Positions 1-11,700 of a stretch of DNA of 64,000 nucleotides are shown one piece after another. Under the pieces are notes generated by a model. That model saw only the letters and a list, made by a program, of their open reading frames with translations. It was not told the DNA's origin and searched no databases. This stretch comes from Artocarpus heterophyllus. Its lineage: Eukaryota; Streptophyta; Magnoliopsida; Rosales; Moraceae. The translations under genes and the position numbers were made by a program. The stretch spans positions 15,190,034 to 15,254,033 of the forward strand of contig CM046348.1 in NCBI GenBank assembly GCA_025403435.1. The letters run 5' to 3'. The first letter of the stretch is position 1. Each line of letters starts with the position of its first letter.

Positions 1-499
1 TGTCTCATAAACGACAAACAGTATCATGATTTACACCTCGAACCACATAGAACTTTCAATAAAACGACATGTCGGTTGTTTTCAAGTTTGGACGAAAAGT
101 AAAAGAAATGCATACTATTTTTGTTTTTCTTAATCCTTGAGATCCTCATTAATTTTAATTCTCCAACACACTTTCCACTAATTTTTAATTAAAATCATGT
201 TGTTACGATGTTCGTCCTTTCTCGTGTTCTCATACACCGCGTTCGGATAAAGTTTCCCTTGTTATCTTTCACGCGCCAACGCTTTCCTTCTCCTCATTCC
301 GTTTTCTCTTCCAATTTTCTCACGAAACAAACAATTAGGAGCAGCTAATCCCAAAATCAAGACCTTACACGTTTCCATGCTCTTTGCATTTCTCCTGAAC
401 GATCACAATCCACCACTCCTTTTTCCCCCCACCGGAAACCCTAGTCAGATCTCCTTGTTCTTGCGCATTGTTGTAGCTTAGATCTGCAGATTCGGTCCC
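1..499 (+). promoter_or_regulatory. Upstream region and 5' leader of the SCAMP gene
   Basis: About 500 bases precede the SCAMP start codon. The proximal part, about 230-499, is pyrimidine-rich with many CT runs, typical of a plant 5' leader. No convincing TATA box is placed well enough to name a transcription start. The rest is ordinary AT-rich sequence and no other gene is visible. Confidence 0.35.
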
Positions 500-3400
500 A
501 TGAGTCGCTACGATTCAAATCCTTTCGAAGGAGAAGACGTCAATCCCTTTGCGGTGAGTTCTAATGTTCGAATTCCTGTTTCCAGTTGCGGTCATTTCTG
601 TTTTTGATTTTATTTGATATTTAATGTCGATGGATTTTTGTTGATTTTGATTTGTAATTGTTTGGATTGTTGATCAGAAATGTAGTGCTCGTGGTTTTGT
701 TCTCGTTTTTATCTTCTGTTTCAAACATCATTTCCTGATCTGGATGTTTTCTTGGAAAATGGATTTTATGGATCTTTTTGTTTTTATTGTCGATTTGGAT
801 TCTGAAAAAGGAAACAGTAGGAATTTCAATCTCGAAGATCAAGCATTTATTATTCTTAAGTACTTATTTCATTTCCTACTCGTTTCTTATGCTTTACTTC
901 ATCTTCACATCAAACTTTAGTTTGAACTTTTTTATAATCTGGAAATTTTTTCCCTGTTTGTAAATATTAGGACCAGGCTGGTCGAGGGAAAGGATCAGGG
1001 CAATCAAATTATGGCGGAGGTGCCTTTTATATGACAGTAAATTTACCCTTTTCCTTTCCTTGATACCTTCTCTTTAAGCATGAAACGAACAAATGGAAAT
1101 TTTAAAATGAAGCTGTGGGTTGTTGGGGTATTGTGAATTGGCATCTTATTCTGCGTGTTAGTTTTCAGTTCTTTTTGGTGATAGAGATGTAATTGGTTGC
1201 TGGATTCCTAATGTTGTGGATTATTCTGTAATCTCTGAACTAAACATGGACCTGATCATTTTAGTTTTGTATTTTCCCATATGCGTGTCAATGTGTTCCA
1301 TGCTATAGCTCAAAGTTCTTTCCTTTGTAAGAAATACCATATGCAAAATCATGCTAGATTTTCATAATTTCATTCCGGTGAACCAATTTGAGTACAAATT
1401 GTTAACTTTCTTGTTCACTGTCTTTCTTCTAAAGAGTGCTCTATCAAAGTGATATATGTGTTTCTTGGTATTTACTTTTTCTTGCTGCTTACATGGTTAT
1501 ACAAATGCACAAGTTGTGTTCTTTGCTTACATCCTGTACAGCTGTATTGACTCTATAATCATCTCCTTCTTCTTCCTGATAAACGATCATATAGATACTT
1601 TGCTGTCATCTCATGTGTTCTTTATTTGTTCATTAAATTTTAGAATCCTGGGAGTGTTCCAGCAGCAACCTCAAGGCTTTCACCCCTACCTCCTGAACCC
1701 TATGATCGTGGTGCAACAATTGATATTCCTCTTGATAATGCGAAGGTAGACTAAAATGTGCACACCTTGTCGGCTCGCTTCATATTTTTACACTTTAGTA
1801 GTTTGGTTTCAAGCAAAGTCTCTTTATTCATGTATATGTTTCCTTATCTTTAGGATTTGAAAGCAAAGGAGAAAGAACTTCAAGCTAAAGAGGCTGAATT
1901 GAGAAGGAGGGAACAGGTATTTATAGCTGCTCCTTCTAATTGGTCATTTAGTTCCAAACTTTGAACATGGGTTTATTTTGAAATCCCATATCCTATCATG
2001 TTGTCAAATTTTCTAGACATTTAATCTTACTAACTTTGTTTGTTAATGTTAATCTTGAGGTTCACATTAGGGGCCTTTTTGGTCATGGCGTTAGCGTAAC
2101 TGCTTGGATTGAAAGTAAACTCGAGCCATTTTTTGGATTGAGCATGCCAATAAAATATTCAGAATTGTTTTTTTCTTTGTCCAAAATTGTCATCTTAGAC
2201 TATTTTCCATATGGAAATGTGAAAAGTTCATTGCCTTGTGTGCTTTATTTAATAGTCAAAGATGTAGAACTTTGCTTTAAAATTTGACGGTGTAGTCCTT
2301 GTATTAGTTTTGGAGTCTTGTAGTTTTAGACATTAATTGTCTCTTACTGATCACTTGCAATGTTTTTGCAGGAACTAAGACGGAAGGAAGATGCTATTCA
2401 ACGAGGTTTACCCATTTTCTTATATGTGCTCAAAACAAAAAATGGGTGAAGGTTTCTTTGTATTTTTATACTGATGTCTTTATTTTTGGCAGCTGGAATC
2501 GTTATAGAGGAGAAGAATTGGCCGCCATTTTTTCCTATTATCCACCATGACATTGCAAATGAAATACCAATTCATCTACAGAGGATTCAGTATGTTGCAT
2601 TTACAACATTCTTGGGTATGTCCAAGTGCTATTCCTTTTTGTACTTAGAGATTTTGGGTTGTTTGAAGGTTGCTTTTAGATTATTAAACAATATGCAACA
2701 GAATAGGTTTTTGGCAAAACTTGTCTTTACTCAAAGTTTTCAAATTTATCCTTTCTATTTATCTGTCTTAACATATGAGAGAGATTTTTTTTTTAAAATT
2801 TTTAGATTTTGAGAATTCACTTTTAAAGTCATTAGATTATTCACTTAATGTGGGGTTTAATATAAGAAATGAAAGCCAAGGTCATAAAGTAATATACAAT
2901 AAATATTTCTTTTACTGTAGAACAATTTAATTGATCGTTTACCAAATACCTATATTCTATTTGGTATATGCAACAATGTTAGAAATAAATTTACTGAAGG
3001 CCTGCCTACTTCTGGTCACATAGCTATTATCTAACATGGCTTACAATTATTTTATCAGCACTGCAATACTAAAGGGGACCCGTGGAGTCATTATTTAAAG
3101 TTTAGTGCTATGTGCTTGAAGATCTTACATGGTCAACACCCACATTTTGTTAGCAAACTTTTATTAAAAAATTTGTAGTATACTGGGGCAAGTAAAATCT
3201 AAGACACTTTTGGTTGTATATCGCTTCAATTTTCTCAATTTATATGGTTGTGGATATGCTTTCTTGGTTGGAGGCTGTAGTTACCCTGTTGTTATATCAT
3301 GCTTTTACAGGAAAAATAGTAATGAATCGTCTGGTGACTTGAATTGATAAAAAACGCTGGTGATGTTCTGCAGGTTTGTTTGTGTGTCTTTTATGGAACA

Positions 3401-5162
3401 TCGTAGCTGTTTCAACAGCTTGGATTAAAGGAGAAGGTTAATTTGTAACTTTTGTGCACACCGAATTTATGGCTTCTATTACATCTTGACTCACATTCTA
3501 TCAATCGCTTTTAAAGTAGCGGGCAGAATATCTATCAGGGCCACAAACTGTTGTTAATTATTGTGTTTGCTTCGTTTGATCTGAGCTTTTCCTTATGTGC
3601 AGGTCCCACAATATGGTTTTTGGCCATCATATACTTCATTGCAGGGGTGCCTGGATCATATGTTTTGTGGTATCGCCCTCTGTATCGTGCTACGAGGTAC
3701 TTACTGCTCTTTAACTGATTTGACAATGTCTATACATGGAATTGCCATGTAACTTTTAATGTTCGCCTCCACGTTGGAATTTGGACTCCCAAACAGCATC
3801 CTATAAAAGTAGGCAATTTTGTTTTAGTTGAGTAAGAATATCATGTAATTGAAAAAAACAAGACTTGACATGTTGGAGAAACTCTGTTATAGGTTTCATA
3901 AAAGCGTGGTGGCACAGTCTGTGCCAAATTTTAGTACCACGTGAGAAGAACTCAATTATGTAGTGCATCACATTTCCACCCTTTGAGTTTGCCCATTATC
4001 TTTTTCTAAATAATTTCATCTGTGCTTAAATATGTTCTTCAATGGAAAAAAGGTATTGATCCATAACTATAAGTTGCCTTTATGGAAGAAAGAATGATAA
4101 GAATTCCCATTGTGAGGACTGGCCTGTTATCTGCCGTCATGATCCCCTTTTTCCAGTCTCTGTTCTTTACTCATTATTTCATTGGAACAATTTTAGTCAA
4201 CTTGGCTACCATATATTTTTATTTTTAGTTATCTGTTTTGTTTATTGTTTTACCCTACAATATTAGACTTCTTGTTTGTAATTGTGTGCTTTGTACTACA
4301 GGACTGACAGTGCTCTAAAGTTTGGGTGGTTTTTCATGTTTTACCTGGTAGGTCTTCTTATGTTCTTATCATTTGCACTTGTCTTGTATTCAAGTTCGAT
4401 TGTTTGAAAAAAAAAAATGGAGATAAGTATGTCTCACTTATTTTCCCTCATCTCTCCTCGTAGCTCCACATTGCCTTTTGCATCTTTGCTGCAGTTGCTC
4501 CTCCAATTATTTTCAAGGGCAAATCTCTCACGTGAGTATTCTCTGTTGTTGGAGGCCGTCAATAGTTCCTACTGGGTATTGGCTTCAACATTTCCTCTTG
4601 AATTGATGTTTGTGTGTTGTGATTATTGGGACAGGGGTATTTTGCCTGCCATAGATGTCTTGGGTGATCATGCTTTGGTTGGGGTAAGTTGGATCCTTAT
4701 ATTGCTCTTTCTAATATTTGAACGGCTACAAAGCTCTTTCCCCAGTGGTCATAGTATAGGGATAATAATCTCAATTACGACAACAGAGATTGTTATTGGG
4801 GTGACATTTTCAAGACTATTACTATGTGCAAGGAGAACTATTAGCAGAATTTCGTTTTGGTACTCAATTTTGTGTGAGTGATCATCATATCAAGACCGCT
4901 TCACTTGTTGCAGATATTTTACTTTATTGGATTTGGACTATTCTGCCTCGAGTCACTGCTCAGCGTCTGGGTCATTCAGGTTCAACATCTAACTCTAACG
5001 GCCTTGGTCATACTGCACGCTGCGTCATTTTGGAATTTAATGTCTTACTTCTTTTTTTTCGTCTCTCTGGTTCAGCAAGTATACATGTATTTCCGGGGTA
5101 GTGGCAAGGCTGCAGAGATGAAACGTGAGGCTGCAAGATCAACCATGATGGCAGCTCTGTAA
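500..5162 (+). CDS. SCAMP: Secretory carrier-associated membrane protein (SCAMP)
   Basis: SCAMPs are four-pass membrane proteins of the trans-Golgi/early endosome and plasma membrane that act in vesicle trafficking. I assembled 13 exons with GT-AG borders: 500-553, 971-1036, 1644-1745, 1854-1916, 2372-2405, 2493-2615, 3374-3436, 3603-3696, 4302-4347, 4464-4531, 4635-4683, 4914-4979 and 5076-5162. They total 915 nt and encode 304 residues, the usual family length. The start [18 protein letters not shown] carries two NPF motifs, known EH-domain ligands. A charged coiled coil rich in [15 protein letters not shown] repeats spans about residues 75-106. The family signature [13 protein letters not shown] lies near 115-127. 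Four hydrophobic segments follow near 140-163, 171-190, 202-225 and 240-262, then a basic tail. No frame lesion was seen. Exon borders were read by eye; the short exons 5 and 9 are the least certain. Confidence 0.93.
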
Positions 5163-5804
5163 TGCAACGGCTTCGTAATGAAGGTAGTACTTGTGAACGC
5201 AGAGGTGATTTACCCAAATTCCGTTAAATGCCCATTCCTCCGGCTCTTTTTCACAGCTTGACGGCTTGTTTGTTCTATAGTTATTCTCGATTTGTTTCAT
5301 TTCGTTTTATCAGAGAAGAAGGTACTGAAACCAGAAGATTGAGATAGTAGCTTGTTAGGCCTACAGTTGTGCAGTCAGATAGTGGCATCTTTGAGTCCGA
5401 CCTTTGACATATTGTTTTCTTTCATGCCGATTCTATTAAAGAGCTTTCTATATTTTTTTTTCTCTTTTTGTTTTCAGTTATAAATTTATAATTCAGTGTT
5501 TCACGTCTCACTGAAATTTGTGCCGAGCTTGATTATAGTTGGACTTTTGAGCATCAAGAAGCATGGATGTTTTCCGTGTCCTGTACCTTAATCAGATCAA
5601 AATGCCTGGTTCAAACTGTAACTTTTGGAGTCGGTATGTGGTCAATCAATTTTTCATACAAACTGTTATCAGTATTTATCTACGTGAATGTTGTTTCATT
5701 ATTTTGCCCGGATATCTGGCAACAGTTTTGAGGGAAAAAAAAAAAAAACAAATTTACATGCTTGCATTCTACTCTTTGATATTGTGTTGTCTAACAAAAC
5801 TAAT
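5163..5804 (+). other. 3' untranslated and intergenic region after SCAMP
   Basis: This 640-base stretch follows the SCAMP stop. Its first 300 bases or so are probably 3' UTR; an ATTAAA-type hexamer near 5434 could serve polyadenylation. Short open frames here have no recognisable product. Confidence 0.35.
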
Positions 5805-5981
5805 AGGGTGTTTGGAAAGATGGTGAGAACCAGTGGTGGGAACCACTTTTACTGTAGCATGTGAGAGTTTTACACTGTAGCATATTTTTTTATTGTTACT
5901 GTAGCATGTGAGAGCTTTATACTGTTCATAACTAAGATTGTGGTGGGAACTGAGTGGTTCCCACCACTGCCAAACACCCCC
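5805..5981. mobile_element. MITE, copy A of the GGGTGTTTGG family
   Basis: A 177-base element is bounded by GGGTGTTTGG on the left and CCAAACACCCC on the right, with TA at both outer borders. Inside, the phrase ACTGTAGCATGTGAGAG occurs twice in direct orientation. The same interior and ends recur near 27482, 43812, 44168, 44407 and 62204, so it is a dispersed family. No coding capacity is present. A TA border would suit a Tc1/mariner-type mover, but the superfamily is not settled. Confidence 0.65.
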
Positions 5982-6004
5982 TAAATAGCTCGGCTGGTTT
6001 TAAA

Positions 6005-7133
6005 CTTTTTAAAAAAGTGTAATTTAGTTTTCAATTTTTTTTTTATTCAATTGGGTTCAACCATTTAAAAAAAAAGGGGATTCAATCTTTATCCATTAAG
6101 TTTGATCGTTAAAAAATATTTTGATCACCTTAACGAGGGTATTTTAGTAAAATAATAAATATGTTTTAAAGAAATTAAAATCAAAATATATATATTTTTT
6201 AAAAAATTAAATTTAAAATGTAAAAAAAAAAAAAAAAAAAACCTCCCATGTTTGCTTCCTCTCATCCACCTCCGGTGTGCCCTTTGCTTACTTGGCCCCC
6301 ATCCCTCTGAGAGCGAGATTCCCTTTCGATCTAGAAATCATTTCAATCTATTTTTCTCTTTCTCCAGAACCTCCCAAATAAATAAAATTAAAAACCTGCG
6401 AAAAATCACACACAGTAGTCCCCCATAATCAATAGTCAATGCCCATCTGCCAAAACCAAAATTTTTCTTTAAATTTCCGAACTGTCTTTTCTGAAAAAGC
6501 CAACAAAAAGCACAGCAAAGAAAGTTGAAAGGGGAAAAATTTTCAATTCCACAAACAAGAAGAACAATTTTTAAACATAAATTCAGCAAATAAATTGAAA
6601 ATGTCATGGCTGAGAAGCAAACTCACTTGTAACTCGCTTGGCCGAGAAGCAAACTCTATTGCCGCCACCGAACACCTTGGACTTGCTCGATTCATGAAAG
6701 CATCAGAACATCTTGATCGGCATCTGATAGGCCTGTCGTTGAGCGCTTTGTCAAGAGTGGGATGGTGGCGATGTGGGTCGAGCGAGGGGTGGGGGTGCTC
6801 ATGTGGCGGTGGCATCGTGTCAGAAGGGCAGCGGTGGGATCGGTTCCCGATGGAAGAGAGAGAGCAGGGGTTTAGAAAGAGAAGAAAAACAAGAAGAACA
6901 GGGGAAGGAGATTGGCTTTTTTAATTTTTTAATAAAAATTTGAATATATTGATTATTTTGAGGGCTACGTATAATAAATGAAAAAAAAATTTTAAAGGTT
7001 GGTAATTTTGTTTAAAAGTTGTATAAAATTTTTTTAATATAAAATCAAAGAACATGGATCAAATCACGCATTTTTAACTGTTAGACTTAATTAAATAAAA
7101 AAAATTAGGATCAAATTACATCTTTTTAAAAAG
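6005..7133. mobile_element. Probable non-autonomous element with long diverged TIRs (MULE-like)
   Basis: The left end, from 6005, reads CTTTTTAAAAAAGTGTAATT and continues with a T-run and ATTCAATTGGGTTCAACC. The reverse complement of the right end, from 7133, reads CTTTTTAAAAAGATGTAATT and continues with a T-run and ATTTAATTAAGTCTAAC. This gives about 60 bases of diverged terminal inverted repeat. The interior at about 6240-6930 is clearly more GC-rich than its flanks and lacks an intact recognisable protein. Long TIRs around a GC-rich interior are typical of Mutator-like elements, but I found no clean 9 bp target duplication. Confidence 0.4.
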
Positions 7134-7702
7134 ATTACGATTAATTGAATTATTTATCTTAATAATAATAATAATAATAAGAGGAAGAATAAGACGATAC
7201 TCTACAAATTTAGCATCTTCAAAAGCTACTTTCTCCCTCTTAAAAAACTACATCAAGTCTTAGAATAATTTTTAGCAGCATCTTCGAACCTATTTTCTCT
7301 CTCTTAAAATGCTACATTAAATAAAACTCAGTCTGCTAACAGTCTTGTAAGCACAAGGTTTACCACGTTGGGACTGTGCCATGTCGTTTACTGGGCAAGT
7401 CACCGTCGTTTTTGCATGAGAAAAACTACATTATGACATCAAAACGACATCCAAACGCCGTGTGGTTCTCTCTTTGTAAAGAAGCCTATTGGCACGTGAA
7501 ATCAATCAATAATAAAATAGAATAAAATAAAAAAGTGTGCGCTAAGGAAAATAGTTTGGAAGGCCGTACGAGGAAGCAAAATAAAAAAAAAAAAATGAAA
7601 TTCCCAATTCACGTTGATGAGTGAAGTTGTGAGAGCTCTTCCCTTTGAAGTATGAAGTTTGAAGTTGAACCCTAAAAGCAAACAAACTGAGGAGGAAACG
7701 CA
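7134..7702 (+). other. Upstream region of the broken PPR gene
   Basis: AT-rich sequence with a short AAT repeat near 7161-7180. The last 200 bases would have been the 5' leader of the PPR gene starting at 7703. No other gene is visible. Confidence 0.3.
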
Positions 7703-7748
7703 ATGATGCTTGGGTGCCAGAGTTACGGTTCCAGAGAATTAGGGCAAG
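7703..7748 (+). pseudogene. Start of the disrupted PPR gene (segment 1 of 3)
   Basis: An ATG at 7703 opens a frame starting MMLGCQSYGSRELGQ that runs straight into the left LTR of the Gypsy element at 7749. If the element and one GCAAG target copy are removed, 46 nt here join 20 nt at 14282-14301, which is 66 nt or 22 codons. The frame then continues into MQTHVFPPTPSK at 14302. The exact frame match across 6.5 kb supports this as the original N-terminus. The start codon assignment is inferred. Confidence 0.6.
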
Positions 7749-8751
7749 TGTCACAGGGGCCAAATTTTTCGCCGAAAGTCTGCCACTGTGCAGCATTAAG
7801 CTACCCGACCTAGTCAGCCTACCCAAGTGTTTACCCACGATGATCCGATAATCAAACACACAAAACCAACTTACGGAAACCACTTTCCAACCTTTTATTA
7901 ACTCACAAAAGGAATACAAGTTTTGCCTCACACGGATCACCACAACACTCACTTTTCACTTGTGAGTTGGTGTCTCGGGGCCTCACTATTTATAGACAAA
8001 GTTTACAACGTGTGGCTGACACCCCCAGCCACTAAGGATCAACTTCGGGACACTATGCAAGCTAGCAGCCACGTTGCAGCGCCTTCCACAATTTTCGGGC
8101 GGAGGCTTGGCCCTCTGCACGCCACGTGTAGTCTTCCAACACCTACTCGCCTCCTGATGCGCAGACATGGGCCACGTGGGGTGCAGTCATGGCCTAGCTG
8201 TTGGCTGGCCAACTCCCTGGTAGACCCACGTTCGCCTGCAACTAGCGCCCACGTGCCTTCAGAATCTGGCCGTTGTGGCCACGTTCCAGAGTTAGCCGTT
8301 GAGGCCACCTGCTTCTGCGGATTGTGTGCGCACCACTCGCACACGTGGGCTAAGAGTTCGCTCGCTCACCCAACAGCCCACGCACATCTACAAGTTCCCT
8401 TTTCTGCGGGGCCTTGTCTGAACCAAGACTTAGCCCGCACTTAGTCTTGCCTGCCTGTCTCTTTGCCCGAGTTTCTCGCATGCCTGTCCGCACGCCCGCA
8501 CGCACGTCTCACTGCCTGTCCGAGATGCTCGCGCGCCTGTCCGACTGACCACGCCTGGCACCCACCTGCGTGCATATTACTCGGCTGACCCACATGCATG
8601 GCCAAGGCCACCTTGTGCCTGCATGCTGATCCTTTGGGTCTTGTCCAAACCATGCAAAGGAGATTATCACATGCCCCTTTGCCTTGGACATGGGCCACTC
8701 ACATCCAAGATTTGCCACCACTGACTTAGTTCGAAGTTCGAGGGTCTAACA
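7749..8751 (-). repeat. 3' LTR of the Gypsy element
   Basis: 1003 bases, similar along its length to 13292-14276. A TATAAATAG box lies on the minus strand at 7986-7994. The interior is GC-rich, with CpG-rich CTGTCCG subrepeats near 8455-8545. Compared with the other LTR it keeps about 26 extra bases near 8280-8305 but has fewer CTGTCCG units. Confidence 0.93.
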
Positions 8752-11700
8752 AACCACCCCCACCGGATGAAGCCGACGCCCTCGTCGGTATAGCCTCGAG
8801 GTATTCCTGCACCTCTTTCTCAAATTGCCACAAGGTAACGTCCCGCTCCCAAGTAGCACTATTCTCCTCTTCACCCTTCCATTTCACAAGAAATCTGTCT
8901 GTCAATTCTTCTTGCTCATGCCCATTGTTCGATGGTCAATGATCTTTTCCACCATTTTGTCAAATTGTTTTCTGATAGTAGGCGGAGCCCTCTTTGCCTG
9001 CTGCCTTTCGTTCAACAAGTCCTCATTGTAAGGCTTTAGAAAACTCACGTGGAACGTTGGGTGCACCTTTAGTTGAGGTGGTAGCTTTAGCCTGTAAGCA
9101 ACATTCCTAACTTTCTTAATAATTTCAAAGGGACCATCGTACCTTGGAAGAAGCTCACGATGCACTATTTTGCTGCTTATCTTCTTCCAAATCTGTGGGG
9201 TCAATTTCAGCAACACCATGTCACCAATATTGAACTTGACTTGGCGCCTATGCTGATCAGCATACTTCTTCATGTGCTTGGTTGCTTTCATCAAACTGTC
9301 TCGGGCCTGTAGTATCAACTCATGCTTCTCTTCCGCAAAGCGATAGGCTGCTAGACAACTAACTCGCCCTTTGGAACGTGCCACTTCCAATGGGGTCAGG
9401 GGCTGATGTCCGAGTGCAAGCTCTGCTGGACTCATTCCGGTTGCAGAACTCCGATGTAAGTTGTAGGAGAATTGGGCCACATCAAGTAAATCTAGCCAAT
9501 TCTTTTGACTCGCCGAGACATAATGCCTTAAGAATTCTTCCAATAGAGCATTAATACGCTCCGTTTGGCCGTTGGCTTGTGGATGGTTAGCCGTAGAAAA
9601 CTTTAACTCAGAACCTATCAAGTTAAAGAGAGCCGTCCAAAACTTACCAGTGAACCTTGAATCACGATCACTGACTATATCTTCAGGCACACCGAAATAT
9701 TTCACCACATTCTTGAAAAAGAGTTCCGCCACCACGATAGCTGAGCACTCATGTAGGGCTGCAATGAACACTGCATACTTCGAAAACTGATCTACGACGA
9801 CCAACACTGACCGCATACCTTGGATTGAAGGGAACCCCGAAATGAAATCCATAGATACCGATTTCCATGGCTTTTTTGGCTCCAGGAGTGGCTATAATAG
9901 TCCGGCTGCCTTCCTTCTTTCCGTCTTGTCTTGTTGGCACACCAAACAAGTCTTCACATATAGCTCAACATCCTCCTCCATGTTGGGCCAATAATAGCTA
10001 CGGGTTAGGAGTGCCATCATCCGTTCTCTCCCCGGATGTCCCGCCCATTGAGGGTCATGCGTCTCCCGCAAAAGTTCCTGTCTCAAGCCACCCGAGTTAG
10101 GAATAAATAATCGATTACCTTTGGCATAAAGGAGCTCGTCATCTTCCCAATAACGCCTTAATACTCCTTCTTGCACTTCCTTCTTGAGATGAACATAGAC
10201 CTAGTCCACCTTAGCTTGTTGTTTCACTCGATCCAGAAAAGTTGACTGCATCGCCACCAATGCAGCCACATAGTCCTGCACCTCCTTGCGACTCAAGGTG
10301 TCAGTGACTTGGTTTTGCTTGCCTGGTTTATGTTCCCACACAAAGTCAAATTCTGCCAGGAATTCCTGCCATCGGGCCTGTTTCGGGGTTAACTTCTTCT
10401 GGGTCTTGAAATAAGTGTTTGCCACATTGTCCGTCAATACTTTGAACTTCGTTCCCAGCAAGTAGTGCCTCCAAGTGTCAAGGTAGTGCACCACTACCGT
10501 CATTTCCTTCTCATGGGCTGAGTACTGCTGCTCAGCATCCTTAAGCTTCCTACTTTCATAAGCCACGGGGTGGCCATCCTGCACGAGCACTCCACCAAGA
10601 GCTCGGTCTGATGCATCCGTGTGCACTTCAAATGGAAGCTCAAAATCCGGCAATCTCAAGACTGGTTCCGAGGCAACTGCTGCCTTCAGCTTCTCAAAGG
10701 CTTCTTGGCATGCATCTGTCCACGCCCACTTTTGCTCCTTTCTCAGCAAATCTGTCAAAGGGCTTGCCTTCTTTGAATACCCTTTGATGAACCGTCGATA
10801 GTAATTTGCCAAACCAAGAAAAGAACGCAAGTCTGGCACCTTCGTTGGCGCAGGCCAATCAATGATTGCCTTCACCTTGTCCTCGTCCATCCGAATATTG
10901 CCTTTGGAAATCCAATGGCCCAAGAATTTGATTTCTTGCCTACAAAACTCACATTTTTCTTTCTTTGCAAATAACTTGTATTCTCTAAGCCGTGAGAATA
11001 CTTGCCGCAAGTGATTAACATGATCCACCAAGGATCCCGAGTAAACAACAATATCATCCAAATAAACAACCACAAACCGATCAAGAAATTCATAGAGTAC
11101 CTCGTTCATCAAGTTGCAAAATGTGGCAGGGGCATTGGTTAAGCCAAAAGGCATCACCAAAAACTCAAATGAACCATACCTTGTCACACAAGTCGTCTTA
11201 GGCTCATCCCTTTTGGCTATCCACACCTGCCAATAGCCTGACCGTAGGTCCAGCTTTGTGAAGTATGACGCACCTGCCAATCGGTCGAACAAATCCGCTG
11301 CATTGGGGACTGGGTACTTATTCTTGACAGTCACCTTATTAAGGGCTCGATAGTCTATACACATCCGTAACGAGCCATCCTGCTTCCTCTGAAATAGCAC
11401 AGGGGCACCATAAGGGACTTTTGAAGGTTGTATGAAACCGGCATTCAACAACTCGTTAAGCTGACTCCTCAGCTCAACCAACTCTGATAGGGCCATCCGA
11501 TAAGAGGCTTGGGCTGCCAGCCTTGCACCTAGCTCCAGCTCGATCTTGTGGTCCACCACTCGCCTCAGTGGTAGTTCCTTAGGCAACTCTGAGGGCATCA
11601 TGTCTGAGAATTGCTCTAACACCATTGCAACTTCATCAGGCATCTCCACGACCTGATCCGGTTTGATTTCCATGAGGGCTGCAACGTAAGTAATCTTGCC

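Noticed and set aside
4417..5162. Overlapping plus-strand frames of 91-154 codons at the SCAMP 3' end
   Set aside because: They read through introns; the spliced exons 10-13 explain the conserved parts.
6595..6924. 109-codon frame in the long-TIR element
   Set aside because: No motif is recognisable, and it is rich in Gly, Arg and Ser as expected for a chance frame in GC-rich DNA. The opposite strand is open too.
7923..8721. Several open frames of 60-173 codons on both strands in the GC-rich LTR
   Set aside because: They recur at the same place in the second LTR and differ by indels; GC-rich LTR sequence yields chance frames. No domain is visible.
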